From Cavenderia fasciculata (lineage: Eukaryota > Evosea > Eumycetozoa > Acytosteliales > Cavenderiaceae), in NCBI RefSeq assembly GCF_000203815.1, contig NW_004457624.1, forward strand, positions 1,860,001 through 1,924,000: DNA of 64,000 nucleotides. The letters are read 5' to 3'. Below the pieces are notes generated by a model, which saw only the letters and a program-made list of their open reading frames with translations, was not told where the DNA came from and ran no database searches. Shown here one piece after another: positions 1 through 10,696 of the stretch (position 1 is its first letter; each line of letters begins with the position of its first letter). The position numbers and the translations under genes are program-made.

Positions 1-1306
1 CGGAATGGTCGATGGTGGATTGGGTAGAGATACCGATATCTCTTCAAAACTGGTAACAGTATTTGATTTTGGTAAAATGTCTGATTCTTTTTTCAAAATG
101 ACCAGAGTTTGTTTTTCCTCTTCTGGTTGTTGTTGTTGTTGTTGTTGTTGTTGTGAATGTGAATGAGATTGAGATTGAGATTGATCGTCTTCAGTTACAT
201 TCACAATTACATTGACTAAATTTACATTTTCTTTTCCATCAATAATAATGATCTCTTTTGGATCGTTTTCTTTTTCTTCTTCTTTTTCCTCTTTTTCTTT
301 GATTTGTACATTTGGTTGGGTTGTTGATGATTGTTGTTGTTGTTGTATTGTTTCTGTTATTTGTGGTTCATTTACATTTTCTGGTTGTCTTGATTCTTTT
401 TCTTCTTCTTCTTCTTCTTCTTCTTGTTGTTTAACTTTTTGTACAATTATCTCTTCTTTTTCTTTTTCTTCCAGTTGTTGTTTCTCTTCTTCTTCATCTT
501 TTTCTTTTTCATCCTCATTGTCAACAACAACAACAACATGAGGAGGAGGATGGTTGATAGAGTTGTTATTTACAGAGTTGGTGAGGGAGTTATTGATGTT
601 GTTGTTGTTATTATTATTGGAGATGGTTGAATTTGGTAAAGGTTGTTGAGAGATGGTAGATATATCAAGTAGAATGTTTTTGATAGAGGAAAACTTTTGT
701 TCAAATTCATCTACCTTTGATTTGAGAACTGGTAGGTATCGTTGAGAGTCGGCAAGTGCTTGACCTGGTAACGACGGACTAGTCGCAGACGTAGACGTAG
801 ATGAAGATGGAAGTGGAGGTGTAGACGAAGAGGGGTGTCGCTTTGTCAACACAACCTTTAATTGCATCACCTGTTCTTCGAATCGAGATATAGTCTCTTC
901 TATTTGTTTGTTGTTGCCAGATGATGAAGAAGGTGCAGAAGAAGAAGAGGAAGAGGAAGAAGCTACTGCAGATGGTGCAGCAGAGGTTGCTACAGCAGCC
1001 GTCGAAGATTGTGATAAATCTCTACTTCTCTCTAAATCATCTAATCTCTTTTTCAACTGTTGGTTCTCTTGTTCGATATGAAGTTGCCTTTGTCTATCAT
1101 TCTCCATTCTTTCAGTTAATTCTCTAATCTTTTGTTCTAGCATATATGCTTTATCTAAGAGATAGATAGATAGATAGATAGAATTAATAATGAATGACTA
1201 TAACAAACTAGTTAGTTAGGGTATACATACCACCTCCTAAATCCATGGATGCTGTCAAGTCACCACCACCATTTTGATGTTGATGAGGGTACTCCATTTC
1301 TTTCAT
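1..1306 (-). CDS. Acidic coiled-coil, low-complexity protein (3' end outside window)
   Basis: Two exons on the minus strand: 1306-1231 and 1154 down to the window edge, joined across a 76-nt GTATGT...TAG intron with the frame kept (GG|DKAYMLEQ). I chose the ATG at 1304-1306; a second in-frame ATG follows two codons later. After a short Gly/His-rich start comes a strongly charged heptad-like stretch (about residues 26-62, many E/K/R with L/I spacing) that should form a coiled coil. The rest is Ser/Ala-, Asn-, Glu/Lys- and Gln-rich low complexity, with one more ordered helix-like patch (SKVDEFEQKFSSIKNILLDI). No catalytic domain is visible and I do not recognise the family. A scaffold role is only a guess. 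The protein continues beyond position 1. Confidence 0.7.
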
Positions 1307-2566
1307 TTAATAAATAATTTATATATAATATATAAGAGATAGATAGATATGTGTGTATCTAACAGAGTAGGCTCTCTTGTGTTTAACTCTCTCTTCTCTC
1401 TCTCTCTTTACTTATTGTAACACACAATGAATTGGATGTCTGTTGGGGTGTCCAAAAGTCGTGCTTTCTTGTTCCTTGTAAAAGTTGGGAGATACGATGA
1501 TTAATGTGTAGGGGTTTCACAATAAACGGGGAAAGAAGATCCTTGGATGAAAAAGGTAATGATTGATTATTATTTCGGAGCTAATTGTTGAAAATATCTA
1601 TCTGTTTCAGTAGTGCAACTATCTTTTTTTTTTTGCAGCGAGCCCAAACCTGGGAGATGGTGAGTAAAGATAGATAGATGGTGGTTGTAAGGTCTTGTGT
1701 GTCTCCTTTGTATCCAACCAAGTGGATTTGTAGATGGACAATAATTAATAATAATAATAATAATAAATAATATTATTCGGTTAACCTTTTTTTTTTTTAG
1801 ATCTATTGATTGGGTGGATTATTCTTTGTTATCTTGTAAAGAGGAAGAGAAGATATTGTTGTTGTAATAATAATAATAATAATAATAATTGTCGAAAGGA
1901 AGGAATGAATATCTGTATACTGGTCTGGCCGTATTAATCAATCTTTGATGGCCAATGGGCGAATGATTGTCGTTACTCACTGTTTTTTTTTTTTTTAATT
2001 TAATTTATTTATTTTAAAGGACTGATGGGAACGGAATAGACAACACAAACAAACAGCAAGCATTGTCTATGAATTAATTATTTAAATGATTGGGGGGGTG
2101 ATGCATAATTATCCATTGGAATTTAATGATGATTCTGATAAACGATATGCACACAACAATAACAACAAATGCTCGCAACAGTGTGATGCCGCTATGGATA
2201 AAGAAGAGTATAATTGATTTTGTGATCAAATAGACGATGATTCGATAGTGTGCTTTTTTTAGAGGGAAAGAGTGTGGGAATCCATTATTATTATTATTAT
2301 TGTTATTATTTGATGTGGTGGTAGTGGTGGTGTTTGGTGATGGCAATAACAACGTACAATGAAATATTTGAATGAATAAACTATAGTAGTTCTACTATTT
2401 TCGAATGTTGTTGGGAGAACTAATATTATTGGATTGGGTGTTTGTCAATGAAGCAGTTTAAACTGCTTCCCAAATTAAGATTATTATTATCTCTTCCCAT
2501 TAACTAGTTTAATCTTGATTGTTGTCGTTAGTTGGTTGGTTTGTTGGTTAGTTGGATTATATATTA
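1307..2566. other. Intergenic region, AT-rich with simple repeats
   Basis: About 1.26 kb between two minus-strand genes. It holds (AAT)n and (GATA)n tracts, poly-T runs and a perfect 20-nt palindrome at 2450-2469. An open frame at 2074-2352 on the minus strand is low-complexity Thr/Asn/Ile sequence and I do not count it. The part next to 1306 should contain the promoter of the coiled-coil gene. Confidence 0.6.
2450..2469. repeat. Perfect 20-nt palindrome
   Basis: GAAGCAGTTT is followed directly by its reverse complement AAACTGCTTC. It lies about 100 nt downstream of the stop codon (2567) of the minus-strand SAP gene, so it could form a hairpin in that transcript's 3' region or be a dimeric protein site. 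No flanking duplication is visible. Confidence 0.85.
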
Positions 2567-3908
2567 TTAGTTGGTTGGATTCCATGCATAATCTTTAAAT
2601 TCAGAATAATCATAGTGTCTAAATACATGATTGTACTTTGTACTTTCCAATGATTTCTTTAGTGTTGCTAGTCCAATATCCTAACAATAAGAATAGAATA
2701 CAGGTGTTAATAAAGAAATAAGTAAATAGTTTCTATTTAATACATACTTTGGTTGAAGAATTGACGATAATGTCATTATAAATACTATTCATTACGATTT
2801 CAATGGCAATGGTCATGAATAAATAGGCTTGGTACGTTATATTTACAGAGGTTTTGGCATTGTTGAAAAAGTTGTCTGCATGGTTGACAATTGACCATCG
2901 ATTGATTAGTGTTGACTTGCTAGCAATGGTCGGCAACACTGATCCATAACTTTCCCATTTCGGATTGCTATTCCATTTTTGAATGATTTTCGATACCAAA
3001 TTATCACCATTTCCATAACACTCTCTGGCACAGTCCCTGATAATGGTACTGTCTATCAATAACGATGGAATACTTTCATCGTCGACCAACTTGAGTTTTC
3101 CACTACAATCATCAACTTGTTGTTGTACATGTTGTTTGGCACATTTTAATACAGATGAAAAGGTGTGGTGACGTAGATCTTTGAGGACCTTGGCCATCAT
3201 CTTTTTGGCTGGTAATGTAAGGATGGTGGTTTCATTGTCTGTGCCGGTATGGTCGAGAAGATTACTTGATAATCTCAACACTGTACTACTGTCTAATTCC
3301 AAACATCTATTTTCCTTCTTTTCATCAATTGGTATTATCTTTTCATAACATGTATCTTTATGACTATATTTTATATCCTTGTCATATTCTTCCGATTCCT
3401 CTGATTCCTCTGATTCCTTTGATTCATTTTCTTCATTTTCTTCTTTTTCTTGTTGTGATTCATCTATTTCCTCCTCTTCCTCTTCATCTTCCTCCTCTTC
3501 ATCATCATCATCATTTTCTTTTTCCTTTATATTTTGTGATATTGGTTGGAAGAATGAAGGTTTGGTGATTGTCAATTTAGAGAAACAACTAGTTACATCA
3601 TCGTCTTGGTTGTCATCATCATTGCTACTATCATCATCGTCACTACTGTTACTTAATGTTGCTTTATAATTCTTCTTGTAATCATTTTCTTTGTCGCTTT
3701 CGTCATCATCATCATCATCATAACTTTCTTCTTCTTCTTCTTCCTCTTCTTTGTTTGTTATCTTCTTCTTTTGTTGTTGCTGTTGTTCAAATAGATATTT
3801 GTTTAGTCTTTCAAGCAATACTGGCTTTGTTCCAGTTGTTGATAGTCCTAATTTTCTTAGATTCGTTTTCAACTGAGTCACTAATAACTTTGATGTATCT
3901 ATCTCCAT
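2567..3908 (-). CDS. SAP-domain protein with acidic linker and possible C-terminal histone fold
   Basis: Two exons, 3908-2748 and 2680-2567, joined at a GTATGT...TAG intron, give 424 residues. Without splicing the frame runs into a spurious VCIK end; splicing adds a helical 37-residue tail. Residues about 7-39 (LLVTQLKTNLRKLGLSTTG...) fit the SAP motif, a helix-turn-helix that binds AT-rich DNA or RNA. Residues 45-200 are poly-Gln, Asp/Glu and Ser rich. The remaining 200 residues are ordered; near the end a long hydrophobic helix (AYLFMTIAIEIVMNSIY), a short loop with 'TKDIGLATLKKSL' and a final helix resemble helices 2-3 of a histone fold. The SAP call is from visible pattern; the histone-fold idea is inference. 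A chromatin or nuclear-matrix role is likely. No ATPase or nuclease motif is seen. Confidence 0.8.
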
Positions 3909-4254
3909 CTCTCTTTCTCTGTCTTTGGATTAACTAGTGTACACTGTGACACTTTATGAAACTACTATTATACTACAAGTGTCAAGCAACCCCATTGATA
4001 AATTCAAAAATAGGCGCCAATTTTGAAGGTGGAACTTCTTCTTCTTCTCAAATTGTCATGTTTGTTCTTCAATCAAATATAGTAATATTGATGCTTGAAT
4101 ATATCTGTGTACATATGTATATACTAGTATGTATATATTAGCTGTCAGTTATTTAAATTAATTTTAATTTTTTTTTTCGTTTGATTCTTCAGATCATTGT
4201 TTGTTTGAATTGCACTCTTCAACGTAATAGAATAGTTTTAGATCGAAAGACACA
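3909..4254. promoter_or_regulatory. Divergent promoter region between SAP gene and SDHAF4
   Basis: A 346-nt spacer between divergently transcribed genes, so it must serve both. It contains an oligo-T run just before 4180 on the SDHAF4 side, the kind of T-tract common at dictyostelid starts. I see no other recognisable element. Confidence 0.5.
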
Positions 4255-4581
4255 ATGAACATATCAAAACAATTGTTAAATGGAACACAACGATTATGTA
4301 GATTCATAAAACCTACGTCGTCATCGTCAATCACATCATCATCGACAATGAATAGATCGTTTTCAACTCGTAGTCATCATGATCATGATTCACCTCCACC
4401 CCCAATGGACGCTCAAGAAAAGAAAAGACTAGAAGAAGAACTCAAACAAATGGAAGAAGAGTATGAAAGAGAACATGGAGAATATACAAACCCCAAAACA
4501 GGTGAAATCGGAGGTGTTAGAGGTCCAGAACCAACAAGATATGGTGATTGGGAAAGAAAAGGAAGAACATCTGACTTTTAA
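4255..4581 (+). CDS. SDHAF4: Succinate dehydrogenase assembly factor 4 (SDHAF4, DUF1674)
   Basis: A single-exon gene of 108 residues. The C-terminus carries the family signature [19 protein letters not shown] followed by RKGRTSDF, the most conserved block of SDHAF4 (yeast Sdh8). The first ~40 residues are rich in Ser, Arg and Lys without acids ([19 protein letters not shown]...), as expected of a mitochondrial presequence. The middle is a charged helix ([18 protein letters not shown]). In the family, the protein binds flavinated SDHA in the matrix, shields it and helps its joining to SDHB in complex II. The length matches other members. The neighbour on the left is divergent, and an (AAT)n tract follows the stop. 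Confidence 0.93.
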   Translation: MNISKQLLNGTQRLCRFIKPTSSSSITSSSTMNRSFSTRSHHDHDSPPPPMDAQEKKRLEEELKQMEEEYEREHGEYTNPKTGEIGGVRGPEPTRYGDWERKGRTSDF

Positions 4582-4693
4582 AAGAAGATAAGATCTCCCT
4601 TTGACAAATATATATCACTATAGTAAACTACCTACGCACCCAAAGAGTTCCCATTGTCTCTTTTGTAAATAAACAAATAAATAATAAATAATA

Positions 4694-4744
<51 letters not shown>
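4694..4744. repeat. (AAT)n microsatellite
   Basis: An uninterrupted trinucleotide array in the 3' flank of SDHAF4. It makes a poly-Leu open frame on the opposite strand that is not a gene. Confidence 0.95.
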
Positions 4745-4745
<1 letters not shown>

Positions 4746-4871
4746 TGTGCTTCTTAAGAATGATATAGATGGAGAGTATAGTAGTGTCAGAGGCTGATTT
4801 TAGTAAATGTAGCATCGTTGTAGCACCCGCAAAGAAGATCTATCTGGCTGCCCAACAAACATACCTGCTAT

Positions 4872-4911
4872 TTTAAAAGTCTATAGATTAATTAATCTAT
4901 AGACTTTTAAA
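4872..4911. repeat. Perfect 40-nt palindrome without spacer
   Basis: The left half reads TTTAAAAGTCTATAGATTAA and the right half is its exact reverse complement. It sits between two plus-strand genes, 290 nt after the SDHAF4 stop and 171 nt before the start of the NTPase-nuclease gene. It could fold as a cruciform or an RNA hairpin ending transcription; no function is shown by the sequence. Confidence 0.9.
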
Positions 4912-5081
4912 CCACTTTTATTTTATTTTTTTTTTTGTTTTATAATTTGAAACTTTATTTCTATGAGTCGGGATGATCAAAAGAACCCATGCCACTATTA
5001 AGTATTCTTCCATTTGATGTATTTTGCATTATCAAGTTATTTGTTTTTATTTTCAATCAAGACAGCATAGACAATATAACC

Positions 5082-7431
5082 ATGGAACCAAAACTTACAA
5101 TTGAACAAGTAGAAAATTTATTCATATCGATTGGGATTGAACAAAAGGACTCGGAAAAAATGGCAATCAAACTGATCGGCAACCATTTCAACACAAAGAA
5201 AGGTATCCTTGAAATCTACAACAAATCAGAAAAAAGAGATGCATTTTTCCCACATCTAAGAGTTGGTGATGAAGGAGACTTTAAAGGTCTTCTAGAAGGT
5301 ACGTCCTTGAAGATTTTTTCTTTTTTGACATCCGATTCTAAAAAATATTATTATTATTATTATTATATTATTATTATCTTTTTTATTTCTATTATTAATA
5401 TATTATATTCTTTTTTATTTCTTATTTATTAATTAGCTCACCCAATTGCGATGTCACAGTATCTTGCTAAATGGATATTGGAAACATTTCCTAACCACAC
5501 AGTATGTCTATAGTCTATTTATATATTATAAATTCTGTATACTAACAAAGTCTATTCACGACAGGCAAATCAACGATATAACCCTAATAGTGGATTTGGG
5601 CACAACTTCCCGTTTGTTGGGAGAGACTCAAGTATCCATCAAATTGTGAATGTTGTCAATGAAAGATGGGAGGCAAAAGCACGTGACCAAAAGCAAAACC
5701 CAGTAATGGTTGTTGCCGGTGCACCTGGAACGGGTAAATCAAGACTCCTCTATGAGTACCCTTCCCGTCTTCGTATGAGTCAAAGCCAAGATATTTTCAA
5801 GGAGTATGTCGATATCTACGTTACATATGGTAATGGCGCTGGTTTTGATCGCGATCTGGATTTCAAGTTTGGGGTGCAGACCACATTTTCATTACGTGTT
5901 TTGAGCGCCTACTTTGGGGTGGATCCACAAGATGCCATCCGTGCATGGCCAGGGGGAAAAGTTGCCTTGAAAGATGTTCTCCAAGCATTCAAGGAACATA
6001 AAAAAGCCCCAAATCTTGCTGTGTATCTCTCTGTCGACGAGTTTCAAAGACTGCTCACTCTGAATGGAACCTCAAAAGATAGACCTTTCCAACTTGGGGA
6101 GATGGTTATGGCTATTGGACAGACACAGTGCAACCCTCCACCTGGCGTATTTTTTGTTTCCTTGATCGGTGGAACCATCCTCACACCACTCAAGGAGGCT
6201 ATATCGGACTCTGCATTTCCTTGTATTCCTATAAGCATACCTCTTCTCAGTGAACCTGACTGGGTCAGTTCTATCATCTCATCCACCAGAGCGAAAGATT
6301 TTATCGACAATCACTACTTCCAGTGCGCACTTTTGTACATCGGCGGATGGCCAAGAGCCCTCGAGTATTTCCTCGAGGATCTATCCTCCACAGACCCAAA
6401 AGACACTACCCCTGGAAAGTTTACAGATGCTGTCACAGCAGCAAGAGTCAAAATGGGTTATGTGAATTCAACCTCTAACCCCCTCTATGTGCAAGCACTC
6501 ATAGCCTATTCAGTCACAGGTGTCGGGGTGCATTGGTCATATGATCATCTTTTGGGCGATCCTTCAAACCCAACGTTTGAAGAATTGGAAAGACAAGGAA
6601 TTTGTACTAGATACTCAACAGACAATGATGATTATTCAACAGTAGCAATTCCACTCCTTTACATTTCAACTACAACAAACCCAACTCCTCTTCCCTTTTT
6701 ACAACTTAGAGAAATTCTTGAAGGCTTAAAAAGTGATTTGGATTGGCTGAGATGGGAGATATTCTGTCCCCAATTCTTGTCAGTTAAGATTATGATGTTC
6801 CAATATCTTGGTATTCCAATTACAATTGAATCTCTTTTTGGAAAATACGCTTTATATTCTTCTACGAAACCAAGACGCCAACACACCAACAATGGGTGTA
6901 GGCAAGAATTCAGATCTTTGCCGGTTCTCTCAAACATATGTTTGTATCACATTTTGCCAGTTTTAATCACAACTCATACTTTTTTACTTGATTATTTTAG
7001 CGCACAAAGTAAAATCATTGACAAACCCTTTTCCATCAATCATTGAAGAAGGATGTACAAATGGAGAGTGTGTCTATATCAATGGAGCAGGGGCAGCTTT
7101 TGATTGGTTCTATTGTTACAAAGATCTTTTAGTTACGGGACAAGGAAAATACAGTCGCGAGTTGGATGGGGGACATGAACGTGTAACTAACAATCACAAT
7201 CAAGATGAATGCCTCAAGGTTATCGAGACAATTCAAACCACCAATTTTGTGCAATATCTTTGCATCGTAGGTCCATATCATGAAGAATGCATTTCGCTCC
7301 CCAACTATGTCGTGATTTCTGCCAGTGACCATTTCAAGGGACACTTTGGATACATATTCTCTCAGGCAATTCATCACTTCCAACAAGCAGCCACCAAACA
7401 ACGAAATAATAATACAAATAAAAACTATTAA
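5082..7431 (+). CDS. Crinkler-type P-loop NTPase fused to a REase-fold nuclease domain
   Basis: Four exons (5082-5298, 5437-5501, 5565-6939, 7001-7431) give about 695 residues; the first two introns are canonical and frame-preserving, the third donor (GTTTGT at 6940) is less certain. Order: an unrecognised helical N-terminal region (1-94); a lead-in with FPFVGRD (109-115); Walker A GAPGTGKS at 146-153; Walker B YLSVDEF at 248-254; a helical region to ~550; then a C-terminal domain with GAGAAFDWF (Asp587) and, 13 residues on, QGK (Gln600, Lys602). The spacing and D...QxK pattern are those of restriction-endonuclease-fold nucleases. The NTPase-plus-REase layout matches the Crinkler-RHS-type (CR) proteins known from oomycetes, fungi and amoebae, thought to act on DNA in conflict or effector roles. 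It looks whole. The role in this host is unknown; no signal peptide is visible. Confidence 0.78.
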
Positions 7432-7780
7432 TATTCGATTATCGAACTCATTTTATTTACAATTCCATCTCAAATAACTCTTATTGCTATTATTAGTATT
7501 ATTACCATTATTAGTTTGGTTGTTGTTGTTTGGGTGAAAGGTTATTGTTATGTATTAATATTATTATTGTACGTAGTTGTTAGTTAGATGTTGTGTTGTA
7601 TTTTTTTTTGTTGTTACGAGAGAGGGACCAAAAAAAGAAAAAAAAGGTATCGGTATAGGTTGATAAATGATGATGTAGTATACATTAAATATAAATAAAT
7701 GTGGTGGGATGAAAGTGGTTGTTGGTGCTGTTGGTTGACTTGATTTGGGCTCCTCTCTTTTTTGTTTTCGTCTTTTTCTT
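7432..7780. other. Convergent intergenic region
   Basis: A 349-nt AT-rich spacer between the tail-to-tail NTPase-nuclease and Arf-GEF genes, with TTA and TTG repeats. It should hold both polyadenylation regions. Nothing else is recognised. Confidence 0.5.
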
Positions 7781-10696
7781 CTATAGATATTTGGGGAGAT
7801 GTTGTTTTTGTTGTTGTTGTTGGAATTGAGACAAGATTAGTCTGGTCCAAGACTCCATTTCTCTCTTGCTGTCGGTGCAGAGCAAGACGGTGGTTTGTTT
7901 GGATGTTTTGATCATTTTTTGTTGGAGTTTCATGAGGGTTTCGATTTGTTGAGGCGACGATTCAATCACTGCCATGAGCGTGGATGATGGTGAAGGTTTG
8001 GCAGATGAGGACGAGGACGAGCTATTGGAACCGGGACTCGACGATGAGCTGCTTGGACTGGATCCATTGTTGATGAGGTGAGGGGTGGTTTGAAGACTGG
8101 CTGGTGTTGAAAAGGTAGAGATACTAGATGAACGCAATAAAGATCCACTGCCATTCTTGTAAAGAGTAGGACGTGGTTGTGTAAGTGAATGGTTTGGTGT
8201 TTGATTGTTGTGTTGGTTTACAGGACGAGGTGAGAGGTTGTGTGGATTGGATGAAGAGGGAGGAGTGAGAGAGGTTGGTTGCTCAGACAACTCTTTCTTT
8301 TGTTTGGAGTTTAGACGTAGTGAGAATCCCTTCTTTTTGGGATCGGCTTGTTGTGGTCCGCCACCAAGATAGGACGTATTGTTGTTTTGGGGAACAGATG
8401 TAGAGAGCGGCGAATTGGGAGATGAAGAAGACGATGAAATGGAACTAACTTCCTCTTCGTAAAAGGCTGATGACTCTGAAGTATCCATGGACGAGACACT
8501 GTCCGAGTCGAGAATATCTGAGCTCGAGTCATTGGTTTGTTGCATCGTCAACATTTGTTGTTGCAACTGTTCGCTAGTATACTTTTCGGCCACTGAGTCC
8601 CAGAAACGTGGTTCCTTTTTCTTGTTGTTGGCTGTCGACATGAGCAACATCTGTTGGTACACCCATTGTTGTGTGATTTTCATGCTCTTTCCAGCCTTGG
8701 ACGGGTCGGCGATTTGTTGTTGTTGCAAAAGCTCCATCAAAAGTGGTGGTGAGCTGTGATTGACCATGAAACAGTATTTCTTGCCTTTCAGCTCCTTCTT
8801 TGGTGTAATTACAGTGTCTGGATGGAGATATCTAGTTGGAGTAGTATCCGATGGCTTTCTAAAGAAATATAATGATCCTTCACTAAGAATACACCACTTT
8901 CTACTCCATTTCTCTGTTACCTTTCCTTTAACTCTAATATTTAACCATCCTTTTTTAACTGCATATGGGAATTTTGCTCTAAACAAAAAGAAATAAATAA
9001 ATAAATAAATAAATAAAAGAAATTTAATTAATATTTATAATTTATAATTGTCTGATTGATTTGTTTTGTTTTTATACATACTGAGTAGGATCCATTTTAA
9101 TTTCATCAGCAAATATTCTATCATAAAGATCTTCGATAAATTCTGTTGGGAAATCCTTTCCATTGTTGATCTTGGCAAGTGATTTGATAAATTTGACTTT
9201 GGTCATGGAAAGTTTGATTGCTGGACTATGTACATCGGTATTCAACAAGATAATAGCAAAGGCTAAAACGTATACGGAATCTGGGTCTTCAAAGATTCCA
9301 CTCTTTATGTTGTCTTTATAATATTGGTTTGCAAACTTTTGCATTATTCTATCAATCTTTTGTGCCTCGCCAGGTAATCTAAAAGTATACAATAATTGTC
9401 TCAAAGCCATATCAAAATCTAAATCTTGGAAATTAAATCTTGCAATAAATGCCTCTAAAATGGATATAGAAAATGGATCACTAAAAAAAAATAAAAAAGT
9501 TAATATTAATATATATATAAATATTTTGATTTTTTTCTTTTGTTTCTATTTTCTATTTTCTATTTGATACATTACGATTCACCTAAATAATCACCAATTG
9601 ATCTCTTATTTAAAAGTGGACAAGTACGAAGGAATTCTGAAACAGATTCAGGTGTTTTTTGTAATAGTTTACAAGAAAAGAAATAATCTATACCCTTTTT
9701 TGGTTTGTCATTGAAAAGATTGATACCAGCCATAACAATTGCTTCTGATGGTGGTTGTAGAGATGGAGAAGGTGTAGAGGAGGAGGAGGTAGAGGTTGTG
9801 TTTGTGGAACTGGTAGAATTTGTGGGAGGTGGAGTTGATGATGTACTAGATGTTGGTGATGGAATCTTTTTGAAATGAGATGCTTCTGTAATATGATCGA
9901 CAGTTGTTGAACCACTGACATCTATTCTGACTTGAGGTATTTCATGTTCCTCTTCAGTCTCTACTTTGACCTGTTCCAATTGTTTTCGAATCTCTGCTTC
10001 CTTGTCATATTCATCGCTGTTTTCGCTATTGTCAGCGTCATCACTATGATTGTTTTCATTGCCATTCTCTTCACCCGATATGACTTGGCTTGTTGCCAAT
10101 TTGTGCATCTCTGAGAGATGTTCTATTAATACACTTCCACGTTTGAGTGGATCCAGTTTATCATCGATCCCTTTCATTCTATTGTGAAGTAATGACCATT
10201 TTGGTGCATCATCATGTCCATTTTCAATATTGGATGTAGCGCTAGTAGATGTAGTCGAGGTGGTACTCGTGGTGCTAGTACTCGCAGTACTATTGGACAT
10301 TGATCTGGGTGGTGGTGGAGGTGGCATGTTTGGTTTGGATGTTGGTTTGTAGTCTGCACCATCCACCTGATGCTGCTGGTGTTTGTTGTTGGTTCCTGGC
10401 AAAGGAACGGTTGTAGGCTCTGACATTACTTCACTCGATGTATCGCTTGTTGCTGTCGTATAACTATTCACTGTACTTAGTGTAGATGCTGATTGAAATG
10501 ATAGAAATTCTTCAGATTTGGTTGAAGATGATAATATATTTGGTGATGTTTGTTGAATAACTATTTGTTGTTGTTGTTCTGGTTGCTGTTGTTGTTGTTG
10601 TTGATCTACAATACTAGTAAAATTTGGTATTGGTTGATGTGAATGATGGGATCGATGAGTTTCAGTTTGATACTTTAAAATCCTTCTCTGTAACAT
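7781..10696 (-). CDS. Sec7-PH domain Arf guanine-nucleotide exchange factor
   Basis: Three exons (10696-9576, 9480-9082, 8978-7781) give 905 residues. The first ~300 are low complexity (poly-Gln, Ser/Thr, Pro, acidic patches). The Sec7 domain spans about 325-507: KGIDYFF and LLNKRSIGDYLGES, then FRLPGEAQKIDRIMQKFA with the catalytic glutamate finger at Glu412, then DSVYVLAFAIILLNTDVHSP. It is followed at once by a PH domain starting near 514 (KKGWLNIRVKG...RKWCILSEGSLYFF). The PH core stops near 590 and its last strand and helix (TTVLLCTDSKREMESWTRLI) appear only at 869-888, so a Gln/Ser/Pro-rich insert of about 280 residues splits it. Members of the cytohesin/EFA6-like group load GTP onto Arf at membranes. 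Which Arf it serves cannot be read here. Confidence 0.92.

Larger units (their letters stand above)
4582..5081. other. Intergenic region with (AAT)n and a 40-nt palindrome
   Basis: This 500-nt stretch holds the 3' region of SDHAF4, an (AAT)n microsatellite (about 4694-4744), a long perfect palindrome (4872-4911) and poly-T before the next gene. An in-frame ATG at 4989 upstream of the chosen start at 5082 would add a hydrophobic leader (FDVFCIIKLFVFIF), which I treat as 5' UTR. Confidence 0.5.

Noticed and set aside
212-630. Plus-strand open frames rich in Ser/Phe/Leu
   Set aside because: They are antisense shadows of the Glu/Lys-rich coiled-coil gene on the minus strand.
3266-3937. Plus-strand Ser- and Leu-rich frames
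   Set aside because: Antisense translations of the acidic linker of the SAP gene.
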